Shown here one piece after another: positions 32,744 through 42,561 of a DNA stretch of 44,012 nucleotides. The notes under the pieces were generated by a model. That model was given only the letters and a program-made list of their open reading frames with translations. It was not told the origin of the DNA and ran no database searches. Both the position numbers and the translations under genes were made by a program. This DNA comes from Methylomonas methanica (GTDB lineage: Bacteria; Pseudomonadota; Gammaproteobacteria; Methylococcales; Methylomonadaceae). The first letter of the stretch is position 1, and every line of letters starts with the position of its first letter. The stretch is from NCBI GenBank assembly GCA_001644045.1, contig LUUF01000067.1, forward strand, positions 1 to 44,012. The letters run 5' to 3'.

Positions 32744-34030
32744 CTAAACAGCTTGAGATCTGATCGCTTTGAAACCAATGTCGGTTCGAAAATACACATC
32801 TTGCCAGTCGATTTGTCTGCATAGCTCGTAGGCTTTTTCTTGGGCTTGCGCGATACTGTCGCCCAATGCGCATGCGCATAATACGCGACCGCCAGCGGTG
32901 ACTACTTGGTCGCCGACTTGTTTGGTGCCGGCATGAAACACTTTGTAATCGTTACCAATATTGCTGGGTAAACCGCTGATTGGATGGCCTTTAGCATAGT
33001 CGTCGGGATAGCCGTCTGCGGCCAGCACCACGCCCAATGAGGGGCGTTCGTCCCACTCTGTAATCGTCTGGTCAAGATTTTTGTCTATAGCGGCAAGACA
33101 AAGCTCAATCAAATCGCTTTTTAAGCGCATCATGATCGGTTGAGTTTCCGGATCGCCAAAGCGGCAGTTATATTCCAACACTTTGATGCTACCGTTCTGG
33201 CCTATCATCAGGCCGGCATACAGAAAGCCGGTATATTCGTTACCGTCTTCCCGCATGCCTTGCAGGGTGGGCAGGATTACCTCATTCATAACGCGTTGGT
33301 GGATCTCCGGCGTCACGACAGGTGCTGGAGAATAAGCCCCCATGCCTCCGGTATTGGGGCCTTGATCGCCGTTGTCGCGAGCCTTGTGATCCTGAGATGT
33401 AGCCATGGCCAAGGCATGCAAGCCGTCGGCGATGACGATGAAGCTGGCTTCCTCGCCGTCTAAAAATTCCTCGATCACTACCCGATGACCGGCCGAGCCG
33501 AAAGTATTTTCGGCTAGCATGTCTTGGACGGCCGCTATTGCCTCTTGTTCGGACTGGGCGACGACCACGCCTTTACCGGCGGCCAGACCATCGGCTTTGA
33601 CAACGATGGGGGCGCCATTTTCACGAATATAAGCGATTGCCGGTTCGACGTCGGTGAAGCTCTTATATGCGGCGGTAGGTATCCCGTGGCGGATCATAAA
33701 ATCCTTACAGAACGATTTGGAGCCTTCCAACTGCGCCGCTTGAGCCGTCGGTCCGAAGCACTTCAAGCCGGCCGCTGAAAATCGGTCAACTATACCTTTA
33801 ACTAAAGGTACCTCCGGTCCAATAATAGTTAGCTCTATGTCTCGGGCTTGGGCGAAACTCAGTAAGCCTTCGATGTCGTCGGCTTGAATGTCGACATTGC
33901 TAATGCCGGGTTCCAGGGCTGTACCGGCGTTGCCGGGGGCAACGTAGACATTACCAGCTTTTGCTGATTGCCTGACTTTCCAGGCCAAGGCATGTTCTCG
34001 GCCGCCACTACCCACGATCAATATATTCAT
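32744..34030 (-). CDS. purD: Phosphoribosylamine-glycine ligase
   Basis: GAR synthetase, the second step of de novo purine synthesis, joining phosphoribosylamine and glycine with ATP. The 428-residue protein starts [17 protein letters not shown] at ATG 34030 (a TTG three codons earlier is not needed). The ATP-grasp core is visible as [63 protein letters not shown] and [14 protein letters not shown], all family hallmarks. It is the last gene of the dusB-fis-purH-purD operon, 16 bp after purH, and ends in front of a long inverted repeat shared with the convergent rlpA-like gene. Confidence 0.97.
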   Translation of the reverse strand: MNILIVGSGGREHALAWKVRQSAKAGNVYVAPGNAGTALEPGISNVDIQADDIEGLLSFAQARDIELTIIGPEVPLVKGIVDRFSAAGLKCFGPTAQAAQLEGSKSFCKDFMIRHGIPTAAYKSFTDVEPAIAYIRENGAPIVVKADGLAAGKGVVVAQSEQEAIAAVQDMLAENTFGSAGHRVVIEEFLDGEEASFIVIADGLHALAMATSQDHKARDNGDQGPNTGGMGAYSPAPVVTPEIHQRVMNEVILPTLQGMREDGNEYTGFLYAGLMIGQNGSIKVLEYNCRFGDPETQPIMMRLKSDLIELCLAAIDKNLDQTITEWDERPSLGVVLAADGYPDDYAKGHPISGLPSNIGNDYKVFHAGTKQVGDQVVTAGGRVLCACALGDSIAQAQEKAYELCRQIDWQDVYFRTDIGFKAIRSQAV

Positions 34031-34046
34031 TTTTCGCAATCCTGTA

Positions 34047-35609
34047 TCAATGTCTGAAATGCCGCATGCGGGTCAATACCATCGCGATATTGTGCTCGTC
34101 GGCGGCTGCAATCACTTCTGCGTCGCGCATGGAGCCACCTGGATGAATTACTGCGGTTATGCCGGCCGCCGCTGCCGCGTCGATGCCATCGCGGAATGGG
34201 AAGAAGGCGTCGGAGGCCATTACCGAGCCCGGCACGACCAAGCCTTCATCGGCGGCCTTGATGCCGGCGATTTTTGCAGAATAAACTCGGCTCATTTGTC
34301 CGGCGCCAATGCCGACGGTTTGGCCGTTTTTGCCGTAAACGATGGCATTGGATTTAACGAATTTAGCGACTTTCCAGACGAATAATAGGTCCGCCAATTC
34401 TTGTTCCGTTGGAGCGCGCTTACTGACTACTTTCAGGTCGCTGGCCGATATACTGCCGGTGTCCTTGTCCTGTACCAATAAGCCGCCGGCGATGCGTTTA
34501 AAATCCAGGGCAGGTGTATTGTTCTCGGACCAGTAGCCTGTTTCCAGTACGCGGACATTCTGTTTTTTTGCCAACGCCGCTTGCGCTCCAGCTGATATTG
34601 CCGGCGCGATGATTACCTCGACGAACTGGCGTCCCGCGATTTCTGTTGCGGTTTTTTCATCCAAATCGCGGTTGAAGGCGATGATGCCGCCAAATGCTGA
34701 TGTTGGGTCGGTCGCGTAAGCCAGGTTGTAGGCGCCAAAAATGTCGCCACTGACCGCGACGCCGCAAGGATTAGCGTGTTTGACGATCACGCAGGCGGGT
34801 TGATCGTTAAATGCTTTGACGCATTCCAGCGCAGCGTCTGCATCGGCAATGTTGTTATAAGACAGTTCCTTACCTTGCAGTTGTTTGGCGCTAGCGATAC
34901 TGCCGGCTGGCGGATTTTTCTCGCCGTAAAATGCGGCGTTTTGATGCGGATTTTCGCCGTAACGCATGCTTTGTAGGCGGTGGAATTGCAGATTCAAGGT
35001 TTCCGGGAAATTGCCGGCGTCGACGACTTTGCTGAGGTATGCGGCGATCATGGTGTCGTAGCGGGCGGTATGCTCGAAGCTTTTCAGCGCCAATTTGAAA
35101 CGGGTGTCGTGGCTGAGAGAAGTCTGGTTGGCTTGCAATTCGGTTAGAACTGCTAAATAGTCGGCAGGATCGACTACGATCGCCACGTCGGCATGGTTTT
35201 TCGCCGCGCCGCGGATCATGCTTGGGCCGCCAATGTCGATATTTTCTATCGCGGTTTCCAGGTCGCAATCGGGTTTTGCGACAGTTTGCTCGAACGGATA
35301 CAAGTTAACCACAACCATATCGATGGCTTTGATGCCATTGTCAGCCATCACTACATCATCTATACCGCGCCGGCCCAAAATACCGCCGTGAACTTTGGGG
35401 TGCAGGGTTTTTACCCGGCCATCCATCATTTCCGGGAAACCCGTGTAGTCGGAGACTTCGGTGACTGCAATTTGGTTTTCGGCCAGTAGTTTAGCCGTGC
35501 CGCCGGTGGATAGTAGCTCGACGCCTAAGCGGTCCAGTTCGCGGCAAAACTCCAGAACACCGGTTTTGTCGGAGACGCTGACCAGCGCGCGGGTCACTTT
35601 TTTGTTCAT
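34047..35609 (-). CDS. purH: Bifunctional AICAR formyltransferase / IMP cyclohydrolase
   Basis: PurH carries out the last two steps of IMP synthesis. The N-terminal MGS-like cyclohydrolase domain (about residues 1-145) shows [25 protein letters not shown] and [15 protein letters not shown]. The C-terminal AICAR transformylase domain shows [41 protein letters not shown] and [10 protein letters not shown]...[10 protein letters not shown]. The length of 520 residues is typical. TTGAGG lies upstream of ATG 35609. It is 37 bp after fis and 16 bp before purD. Confidence 0.97.
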   Translation of the reverse strand: MNKKVTRALVSVSDKTGVLEFCRELDRLGVELLSTGGTAKLLAENQIAVTEVSDYTGFPEMMDGRVKTLHPKVHGGILGRRGIDDVVMADNGIKAIDMVVVNLYPFEQTVAKPDCDLETAIENIDIGGPSMIRGAAKNHADVAIVVDPADYLAVLTELQANQTSLSHDTRFKLALKSFEHTARYDTMIAAYLSKVVDAGNFPETLNLQFHRLQSMRYGENPHQNAAFYGEKNPPAGSIASAKQLQGKELSYNNIADADAALECVKAFNDQPACVIVKHANPCGVAVSGDIFGAYNLAYATDPTSAFGGIIAFNRDLDEKTATEIAGRQFVEVIIAPAISAGAQAALAKKQNVRVLETGYWSENNTPALDFKRIAGGLLVQDKDTGSISASDLKVVSKRAPTEQELADLLFVWKVAKFVKSNAIVYGKNGQTVGIGAGQMSRVYSAKIAGIKAADEGLVVPGSVMASDAFFPFRDGIDAAAAAGITAVIHPGGSMRDAEVIAAADEHNIAMVLTRMRHFRH

Positions 35610-35646
35610 GCAAACCTCAAGAAAGGGTAAAGAGAATGGTTGGAAA

Positions 35647-35910
35647 TTAGCCTATGCCGTAATTTTCCAGTTTTTTGCGTAAGGTGCTGCGACTGAGGCC
35701 AAGAATAATAGCGGCTTTGCTTTGGTTGAAATCACAGTGTTTCAGAGTTGTTTCTAATAGGGGTCTTTCCATTTCAGCTAATACTAAATGATATAAACCG
35801 GTGGAATCGTGACCGTTTAGATGGGCGAAATAATCTTCGACGCAATGACGGACATGGTCAGACAACGTTTGCTCGCTGTCGGTGACTTTATGTGTGAGGT
35901 GATTTCCCAT
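35647..35910 (-). CDS. fis: Fis-family nucleoid-associated regulator
   Basis: An 87-residue Fis homologue. The C-terminal helix-turn-helix is clear: [40 protein letters not shown], the standard Fis DNA-binding end. The N-terminal part with [19 protein letters not shown] holds the dimer and beta-hairpin region. Its length is slightly below the 98 residues of E. coli Fis. It begins one base after the dusB stop codon, the conserved dusB-fis arrangement of gammaproteobacteria, and is followed by purH. Fis shapes chromosome structure and growth-phase transcription. Confidence 0.95.
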   Translation of the reverse strand: MGNHLTHKVTDSEQTLSDHVRHCVEDYFAHLNGHDSTGLYHLVLAEMERPLLETTLKHCDFNQSKAAIILGLSRSTLRKKLENYGIG

Positions 35911-36888
35911 CTAGGCGGCTCGTGGTGTCATCAAATTGAAAGAGGCATTGACTAGCGCGAGTTGCCGCGCAGCGTGCTGGGCTTGGTTAATTGCAGTCTT
36001 ATGTTCAGCAGGCAATGTGCCGAGATGGTCGAAATACCAGCCGATGTGCTTACGAGCGATTCTAACACCACTGTCGTTTCCATAAAAACTGTATAAATTT
36101 TCCAGATGTTGGTTGATGACGGCTTTGATCTCTGTCAAGGAAAGCGGGGAATAAACAGTGTTGCCAAGGTTAGTGTTTAGGTCGCTAAAAATCCAGGGTT
36201 TGCCCTGCGCGGCTCTGCCTATCATCACGGCATCGGCACCCGTATAGTCCAGGACGTGTCTAGCTTTTGCGGCGCTATTGATGTCGCCGTTTGCGATGAT
36301 CGGAATGCTGACGCTTTGTTTGACTTGTTTGATGGTGTCGTACTCGGCATTGCCGTTAAATTTACAGGCTCTGCTGCGGCCATGAATGGTAAGCGCTTGA
36401 ATGCCGCAGCTCTCGGCTATCCTTGCAATAGTCGGAGCGTTACGATTGACTAAGTCCCAGCCGGTACGGATTTTTAGCGTTACCGGTATTTCCACCGCAT
36501 TTATAACGGCATCTAAAATTCTAGCCACCAATGATTCGTCTTTCAGCAGCGCGGAGCCCGCAGCCACCGAGCAAACTTTTTTTGCCGGGCAACCCATGTT
36601 GATGTCGATAATCTGTGCGCCGCGATCCTGATTCAGTCTGGCGGCCTCCGCCATTTGCCGAGGGTCCGTGCCTAAAATCTGCACCGAGCGTAGGCTATTA
36701 TTGCCCCTGTAATCCAGTTTTTTCAGGGTACGCGGATGATGCTGTAAGCTGGGATTAGAAAGTACCATTTCCGATACGGTAAGGCCTGCCCCAAATTGGC
36801 TACAGATTTGCCGAAACGGCGCGTCTGTAATGCCGGCCATGGGCGCCAGCAATACGTTGTTAGGAAGTTGGTATGGGCCGATTCGCAT
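35911..36888 (-). CDS. dusB: tRNA-dihydrouridine synthase B
   Basis: A flavin-dependent enzyme that reduces specific uridines in tRNA to dihydrouridine. The 325-residue protein begins MRIGPYQLPNNVLLAPMAGI with TDAPFR following. The active-site region is IIDINMGCPAKKVC, where Cys100 of the GCP motif is the expected proton donor. Then come SALLKDE, PVTLKIRTGWD, TIHGRSRACKFNG, PIIANGDINS and ADAVMIGRAAQGKPWIF, the FMN-phosphate and tRNA-contact motifs. It is the first gene of the operon; the 238-bp gap between it and the divergent cysC should contain promoters for both, but no clear -35/-10 pair could be assigned. Confidence 0.96.
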   Translation of the reverse strand: MRIGPYQLPNNVLLAPMAGITDAPFRQICSQFGAGLTVSEMVLSNPSLQHHPRTLKKLDYRGNNSLRSVQILGTDPRQMAEAARLNQDRGAQIIDINMGCPAKKVCSVAAGSALLKDESLVARILDAVINAVEIPVTLKIRTGWDLVNRNAPTIARIAESCGIQALTIHGRSRACKFNGNAEYDTIKQVKQSVSIPIIANGDINSAAKARHVLDYTGADAVMIGRAAQGKPWIFSDLNTNLGNTVYSPLSLTEIKAVINQHLENLYSFYGNDSGVRIARKHIGWYFDHLGTLPAEHKTAINQAQHAARQLALVNASFNLMTPRAA

Positions 36889-37126
36889 TAAAAGCCGGGC
36901 TAGTCGAAAAAGGCCGCAAATAATACCCGAAAACGCGTTGATTAACGATGCTTAGAAAAATGTTATCGAAAATTGTTGGTGGTGTTTAGTTGGGAAAATC
37001 GTTGATTACCAGTCTGTTATGCGTTGAAAACTTTGTCGACGCCGTTTTGCACGTTTATTCAAAGAGAATTGCGTCGTTTATCCTTGATGAAGTAGTCTTG
37101 GCTGGACAATTATGGAGTGTATGCAA

Positions 37127-37750
37127 ATGGAAAAACAAAGCACAAATACGATTTGGCATCATGCCACGGTAAGCCGTGCTCGCCGAGAGTCTTTAAATGG
37201 GCACAAATCCGCAATTTTGTGGTTTACCGGTTTATCTGGGGCCGGTAAGTCGACACTGGCTCATGCGGTTGAAGAGCGCTTGTATCAGTTAAAGTGTCGG
37301 ACGCTTGTGTTGGATGGGGATAATGTTCGCCAAGGTTTGTGCGGCGACCTGGGGTTTAGTCATCAAGACCGGCAGGAGAATATCCGTAGAATCGCCGAAG
37401 TTGCTAAATTGATGCTGGAGGCCGGCACAATAACCTTAACCGCCTTTATTTCGCCGTTTCGGGCCGAACGACAGTATGCGCGGAATTTAGTGCCGCACGG
37501 TGATTTTATCGAGATCTACTGCAATTGTGATTTGTCAGTGTGCGAGACCCGCGATGTAAAAGGCTTATACAAAAAAGCGCGGCAAGGAGAAATCAAGTTA
37601 TTCACCGGCATATCCTCGCCGTATGAAGAGCCGGAAAATCCCGATTTAAATATAGATACCGGGATTTACGAGTTGGAAGCGTGTGTCGAGCAAGTAATGG
37701 GTATGCTTGAGCTGCGTGGTGTTATCACCCCTTTGCAAAGAGAACTGTAA
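37127..37750 (+). CDS. cysC: Adenylylsulfate (APS) kinase
   Basis: CysC phosphorylates APS to PAPS, the universal sulfate donor. ATG 37127 is preferred: GGAG lies nine bases upstream and the protein then begins [20 protein letters not shown] as in the family; ATG 37112 and 37121 are also in frame. Walker A is GLSGAGKST (35-43). Then come [65 protein letters not shown] and [15 protein letters not shown], all canonical. No ATP sulfurylase or PAPS reductase is nearby. The next gene follows after one base and is a DHH phosphoesterase, which suggests PAPS/pAp metabolism for sulfation rather than assimilation. Confidence 0.95.
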   Translation: MEKQSTNTIWHHATVSRARRESLNGHKSAILWFTGLSGAGKSTLAHAVEERLYQLKCRTLVLDGDNVRQGLCGDLGFSHQDRQENIRRIAEVAKLMLEAGTITLTAFISPFRAERQYARNLVPHGDFIEIYCNCDLSVCETRDVKGLYKKARQGEIKLFTGISSPYEEPENPDLNIDTGIYELEACVEQVMGMLELRGVITPLQREL

Positions 37751-37751
37751 G

Positions 37752-38705
37752 ATGAATATCGACGTATTTAATGGCGATGCGGATGGTATTTGCGCGCTGT
37801 TGCAGTTGCGCTTGGCCTTTCCTTTGGAATCTACCCTTATTACCGGTGTAAAGCGCGATATTGGCTTGTTAAGTCGCGTTTCCGCAAGCGCGGGGGATCA
37901 GGTAGTTGTGCTCGACGTGTCACTGGACAAGAATCGCGTGGCCTTGTCGGGGCTGCTAAAAAACGGTGTCAGTATTTTTTACATGGATCATCATTATTCC
38001 GGGGAAATCCCGGTTCATCCGGATTTGACCTCTTGGATAAGCACCGATGCGAATGTGTGCACCAGTTTGTTGATGGATACTTATTTAACGCAACGCTTTA
38101 CCGAATGGGCTGTGACGGGGGCTTTTGGAGACAATCTGGACGTCGCGGCGCAGTCAGCTGCCGAATCTATTAATTTGACGGCCCAAGAATTGCTTCAATT
38201 GAAGCAGTTGGGAATCTGCATCAATTACAACGCTTACGGTACGTGTATCGATGATCTGTATTTTGCTCCGGATGCACTGTATAGGCAGTTGGAAGGTTGC
38301 GTATCGCCGTTTGACTTTATCAGAGATAAGGCGGAAGTTTATCAGCAATTATTCAATGGATACAGCGAGGATATGGCTCTAGCTCGGCAAGTTAAGGCTG
38401 AATATCAAACAAACACTACAGCGGTATTTGTTTTGCCTGATGAAAAGTGGGCGCGGCGGGTGGCGGGGGTGTGGGGAAACGAATTGGCTAATGAATATCC
38501 GGATAGGGCGCACGCAATCGTTAGCAACAATCAGCGGGGTGGCTATCAGATTAGTGTCAGAGCCCCGTTGAGCAATAAAGTCGGTGCAGATGAATTATGT
38601 ACCTTATTTTTCGGTGGCGGGCGCAAGGCGGCGGCAGGAATTAATGATATTCAATATGAGCAGTTAACTAATTTTGTCGCAGCTTTTCAATTACAATATC
38701 AATGA
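37752..38705 (+). CDS. DHH-family phosphoesterase
   Basis: A 317-residue DHH/DHHA1-type phosphoesterase. ATG 37752 follows the cysC stop by one base; the frame extends upstream inside cysC but the family start is MNIDVFNGDADGIC. Metal-binding motifs are D9-A-D11 near the N terminus, VVVLDVSLDK, the D79-H-H81 motif and ISTDANVC. The C-terminal DHHA1 substrate site is FFGGGRKAAAGIND. Members include pAp phosphatases and nanoRNases. Coupling to cysC makes 3'-phosphoadenosine 5'-phosphate (pAp) a reasonable candidate substrate, but nanoRNA or c-di-nucleotide breakdown cannot be excluded. Confidence 0.85.
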   Translation: MNIDVFNGDADGICALLQLRLAFPLESTLITGVKRDIGLLSRVSASAGDQVVVLDVSLDKNRVALSGLLKNGVSIFYMDHHYSGEIPVHPDLTSWISTDANVCTSLLMDTYLTQRFTEWAVTGAFGDNLDVAAQSAAESINLTAQELLQLKQLGICINYNAYGTCIDDLYFAPDALYRQLEGCVSPFDFIRDKAEVYQQLFNGYSEDMALARQVKAEYQTNTTAVFVLPDEKWARRVAGVWGNELANEYPDRAHAIVSNNQRGGYQISVRAPLSNKVGADELCTLFFGGGRKAAAGINDIQYEQLTNFVAAFQLQYQ

Positions 38706-41113
38706 ATGAAACTATTTCTGTGAAAAATAGATTATTGATTGCTTGTATTATTTATACAGTTTTTGTTGTTTACGGCAGCTTAGTGCCATGGCAATTTAAT
38801 AGTTTGTCGCTAAGCGATGCTTGGTACCGTTTTCAGAATATTGAATATTTGACTCTGGGTATTGCATCGAGAGCGGATTGGGTTGCTAATATTCTGCTAT
38901 TTATACCTCTTGCTTTTCTTTGGCTGGGGGCTATTTCATTTAGGCAACAAATTGTTGGTAGGTTTGTATCTTCAATTGTTGTATTCATAGTCAGTTTTTC
39001 TCTTTGCTCAGCTATCGAGTTTACTCAGTTATTTTTCCCTCCTAGAACAGTGTCGTTAAACGATATAATCGCCGAAAGTCTTGGAGCTATAATGGGGGTT
39101 TTGGCTTGGTGGATTTTTGGTAAAAAATTTATCACTTGGTTGGAAGGGTGGCAAATAAACAAAACGAGCTCAACTCCGTATTTGCAAATCTATTTAGGAT
39201 GTATGTTTTTTTACAGTGTCATTCCACTGGATTTAACATTGAGTCCTGTAGAGTTTTATCATAAATGGCGTGAAGGGCGAGTTATTCTATTACCTTTTTA
39301 CGGGTTGAAGGGCGATGCCTTTAGAGATGTGTATGACTGTTTGTCTGATATTGTATTGTGGATTCCAGTTCCTTGGTTATGGTGTAAGCTTGGGCCTTTA
39401 AGTAAAAGTGAACTATTAAAAAGAGTTTTGTTTTCTGCAGTAATAATTGAGTTTTTCCAATTATTTGTATATAGCCGAGTTAGTGATGTTACCGACATCT
39501 TGCTTGCGTTGGTTGGTGGTTTTATTGGTGTGAAATTTATAGTTTTAAATTCGACAGGGCTCGCATTCTACGGAAGCAATAGTGATTTGAATCATCATGA
39601 AAGGCATTACGTATTGTATGCATGTTTGGTATATTTTTTGTGGGTATTGGTTGTTGGGTTTGTTTTTTTATATCCATATGATTTTGAATGGAGTTATTTA
39701 AAGCTTTCGGCTTGGAGTGATAATTTTCTTAGAGTGCCGTTTTATGCATATTATTACGGTACGGAATATAGAGCTATCACGGAAGTTTTTCATAAAGTGT
39801 TATTTTTCATTCCTTTTGGGGTGATAGTTGGTTACGCTTTTAGGCCTGCTAATAAGGGTCGTTTAGCAATTTTTATTATGCCATTTACCATAATATTTAC
39901 TGCTTTAGGTGTTGAGTTTTTACAATTATTTTTGCCGAATAAAAATTCCGATATTACAGATGTGATCTTAGAAGTTTTCGGTGGCTATCTAGGTTATATT
40001 GTAGTCAAGAAGCTAAAGCCTGTTAGGTTTTCTTTGCGAGAGCATGAAAATTATCAGAAAGACGATTTTTTGACTGTGGTTTCAAGATTGGAGGCTAATT
40101 TCGCTGAAGACTCAAGCCCGAAAAATCGTTTGATTGAAAAAAACTCTACTAATAGGCATGTCGGATTGTTACTGGCGGTTGGATCCGTATTTATGACTTT
40201 TGGAGTGCCAATATATGTCAGTGGCTCGGAGTCTATACCTTACAATGTAAGAGAACTATTTTCGAAAGAATATCCAATCATTAGTGCTTTGGGTATAACC
40301 ATATTGATTTATTGGTGTTTTGCATATCCGCTATTTTCTTTGATGAATGTAGTGAAAAAAGGTAAGTTAGAAGGTTTTTTTTATGTTCGGTTTTTGGCTA
40401 TACATACGCTCGTTGCCTGGATATTGCTTAGAGCCGTTGTTCCGCTAGAAAGTATACATGATGTATTGGGTTCTCCAATTTTGAGCATTCCTGCCGATCT
40501 AGAGTTGGCACTTCGATTTTTTGCATTGTTTGGGATTTATTCATTAACCTCATTGGCGGCTACTCATACAGCGCTTTTTTGGGTGGTTTCAACTCGGGAG
40601 TTAATTCGACTTCTCGTTTTAGGTTTTTTTTGGATATTATTGTTATTGCCAATTGGATACTGGGGTGTGGTGATTGAAGCTGCCACGGATAATCTAACAG
40701 AATTAATGAAAAATAATGGTTATTCGCTCTCGGTGATCTGCATAGGTGTATATTTTTTCCTGATTGGGTGGCTTAGTTCATCAATTTCGTTTTTAACCGT
40801 TTTTAATGATACTCGTCGCGTTGTTATTGTTGGCTTTATATTTATAATTTCTTTCCCTTTAGGCTATCAATTGTTAAGTTGGGGGACAGAACAGTTTATT
40901 CTCAAATATGATGTTGTGTTTTCGGCTATGCAGTTTTTGTTAAGTACTGACAGAAGTCATTTAATTTCAGGTGATGTATTGAGAGCGCGTTTTTTTGTAG
41001 CGCACTTTGGGCTAGTGTCATTGGCTTTTATATCTCAAGCGCCGCTGTTTATGTTTTTTCGTAACTTAATAGGGTCAAAATATTCGGATAAAGTAAATGA
41101 TCAAGAATTTTAA
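38702..41113 (+). CDS. Large membrane protein with three tandem VanZ-like units
   Basis: An 803-residue polytopic membrane protein overlapping the DHH gene by four bases (ATGA). Three copies of a VanZ-like unit are readable at about residues 17-137, 165-278 and 305-435. Each has an early L/I-x-P-x-hydrophobic phrase (SLVPWQF, SVIPLDL, LYPYDF), a helix with D/K-x-x-x-N/V-hydrophobic-P, then E-F-x-Q-L-F (106-111, 250-254, 405-410) and an N/T-D-I/V-I motif (SLNDII, VTDILL, ITDVIL). The last third is a further set of about six helices with no unit that I recognise. VanZ domains occur in teicoplanin resistance proteins and in EPS/exosortase contexts; their activity is unknown. The gene is AT-rich relative to the housekeeping block. 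Confidence 0.82.
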   Translation: MNETISVKNRLLIACIIYTVFVVYGSLVPWQFNSLSLSDAWYRFQNIEYLTLGIASRADWVANILLFIPLAFLWLGAISFRQQIVGRFVSSIVVFIVSFSLCSAIEFTQLFFPPRTVSLNDIIAESLGAIMGVLAWWIFGKKFITWLEGWQINKTSSTPYLQIYLGCMFFYSVIPLDLTLSPVEFYHKWREGRVILLPFYGLKGDAFRDVYDCLSDIVLWIPVPWLWCKLGPLSKSELLKRVLFSAVIIEFFQLFVYSRVSDVTDILLALVGGFIGVKFIVLNSTGLAFYGSNSDLNHHERHYVLYACLVYFLWVLVVGFVFLYPYDFEWSYLKLSAWSDNFLRVPFYAYYYGTEYRAITEVFHKVLFFIPFGVIVGYAFRPANKGRLAIFIMPFTIIFTALGVEFLQLFLPNKNSDITDVILEVFGGYLGYIVVKKLKPVRFSLREHENYQKDDFLTVVSRLEANFAEDSSPKNRLIEKNSTNRHVGLLLAVGSVFMTFGVPIYVSGSESIPYNVRELFSKEYPIISALGITILIYWCFAYPLFSLMNVVKKGKLEGFFYVRFLAIHTLVAWILLRAVVPLESIHDVLGSPILSIPADLELALRFFALFGIYSLTSLAATHTALFWVVSTRELIRLLVLGFFWILLLLPIGYWGVVIEAATDNLTELMKNNGYSLSVICIGVYFFLIGWLSSSISFLTVFNDTRRVVIVGFIFIISFPLGYQLLSWGTEQFILKYDVVFSAMQFLLSTDRSHLISGDVLRARFFVAHFGLVSLAFISQAPLFMFFRNLIGSKYSDKVNDQEF

Positions 41114-41255
41114 GTGATGAAGTATTTAACCAGATTTTAGTTTGCCGAGCGTCTATTTTTTAACTTTTTATTCTGTTGGCTCAAGTCCTTATGAAATGTT
41201 TTGTGATCTATCTGTTTTCAAATCAATATGTATTTTTGCGGTTGGGTAGCCCTGC

Positions 41256-42140
41256 ATGATATTTAGAGGTCTTCCATTCGCATTTATATTGATGGCGTTT
41301 TTGAGCGCATTCTTTACTGACACGGTTGCGGTAGGTGTCCCGGCTGAGTCTGTTTTATATAATAGCAAAGCGAAAGATGGCAAAGAGAAGGTTCAAGCAG
41401 CTCAGGACGGTATTGAAGATGTTATAGGGCCACTTGATATAAAAAAAGACATTGCTAATATCCATGAGCACGAGATAGGTGCTGAGTACGTCAGCGTCAA
41501 AGTGTCTCCGAGCGAATCTACTGTTGAAATTTATTCGGTTTCACGTCCTATATTTCGTCAGCAGGAAAATATTAATAAACCTACTAATTTTTCTTTTGAT
41601 GCTCGAGATTTTTCTCATGCTAATGCGGCAGAGGTTATAGAAACGTATAGTTATTCTGGTGATGTGTTTTCGTATAAAAATTTGTTGGACGAAGTGAGAA
41701 CAGGTCTTGGGGAAGGGGTATATAGAAAATTAGTTTGGACGTATTATGATCTTAAAGGTTTGGACGACAGGATATACACCAGCATGGTCGGATACGATTT
41801 AAGCAGCAGTAATTTATTAGGAAAGTTTCAACAATTTATCGGGGTTGATGAGCATGTCAACGCTATGATTGTTTTCAACAGTAGTGTTGGGATATCTGGG
41901 AAGCCTGTCGGCGTTGGGAATGGCGAAAATCAAGATTCTAACAAGAGTTCTAGCTCTAAGGTTGTACTTGACTTTTCTCAACGTAATTTCGCCAGAAAAG
42001 AAGAGATTGACACTGGGCGACTTCAATATATTTTAAAGCACTTGACTATAAAAAATATTATATACAGTTTATTAAGCCTATTGGGAGTCGGCATGATTTG
42101 GCGTATGTTTAGGTTTTTTATTAAGCAAGATCTAAGTTAA
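41256..42140 (+). CDS. Unrecognised exported protein with N-terminal signal and C-terminal membrane helix
   Basis: I do not recognise a family. The 294-residue protein begins with a signal peptide (MIFRGLPFAFILMAFLSAFF, likely cut near VAVG). A soluble middle follows with FDARDFSHANAAEVIETYSY and YKNLLDEVRTGLGEGVYRKLVWTYYDLKG in sequence, a Ser/Asn/Lys-rich linker (about 228-240), and a C-terminal hydrophobic helix (IIYSLLSLLGVGMIWRMFRF) ending in a basic stretch (FIKQDLS). The tail layout is like a sorting anchor, but there is no PEP motif. The gene lies 142 bp after the VanZ-like gene with a weak ribosome-binding site; it is AT-rich and lies next to an insertion-sequence scar. Confidence 0.62.
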   Translation: MIFRGLPFAFILMAFLSAFFTDTVAVGVPAESVLYNSKAKDGKEKVQAAQDGIEDVIGPLDIKKDIANIHEHEIGAEYVSVKVSPSESTVEIYSVSRPIFRQQENINKPTNFSFDARDFSHANAAEVIETYSYSGDVFSYKNLLDEVRTGLGEGVYRKLVWTYYDLKGLDDRIYTSMVGYDLSSSNLLGKFQQFIGVDEHVNAMIVFNSSVGISGKPVGVGNGENQDSNKSSSSKVVLDFSQRNFARKEEIDTGRLQYILKHLTIKNIIYSLLSLLGVGMIWRMFRFFIKQDLS

Positions 42141-42286
42141 GGTGCTTCTGAAAATATTGGCCGATGAATAAAATAAGGAACAACGAGATATCTGCTGGCA
42201 ATGATGATTAATCAGGGTGGATTCAAAAGTGCAGTGCAAAATCTAAAAGAAAGTAGTAGTGATCCCCACCACCAAAAACGGACAGG

Positions 42287-42493
42287 TCAAGAAGCGAGGA
42301 ATTGATAAAACTGGGTTTCAAGTTCAACCGGACTTAAAAAGCCATTGGTTGAGTGTAGCCTGACGGGATTGTAATCGGTTTCGATATATTCAAATACCGT
42401 TTGCCGCATGGCTTCACGTGTATCAAATCGCTCACCGTGAATCGCTTCGACCTTGAGCGAGTGGAAGAAACTTTCAGCGCAGGCATTATCATA
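42287..42493 (-). pseudogene. IS3-family OrfB, C-terminal fragment
   Basis: On the - strand the frame reads [16 protein letters not shown], then [25 protein letters not shown] and [15 protein letters not shown] to a TGA stop at 42287-42289. This is the end of an IS3-family transposase (rve domain, including the catalytic Glu region). The fragment has no start codon of its own and begins exactly at the left end of the IS5-family element. A candidate IS3 terminal repeat (TGATCCCCACCACCAAAAAC) starts at 42260. Confidence 0.82.
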
Positions 42494-42494
42494 A

Positions 42495-42510
42495 GGGAAC
42501 CTCTAAAAAT
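42495..42510 (+). repeat. Left terminal inverted repeat of IS5-family element
   Basis: GGGAACCTCTAAAAAT at the left boundary; partner at 43693-43708. The outermost eight bases are identical to the partner and 12 of 16 match. Confidence 0.7.
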
Positions 42511-42561
42511 ACCAACCTGCGAGTAAAATGAGGCTGAGCCAAAGAACATAGGAGAGCGGAG

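Noticed and set aside
41256..42140. PEP-CTERM sorting signal at the end of the unknown protein
   Set aside because: The helix and basic end are present, but no Pro-Glu-Pro motif precedes the helix.
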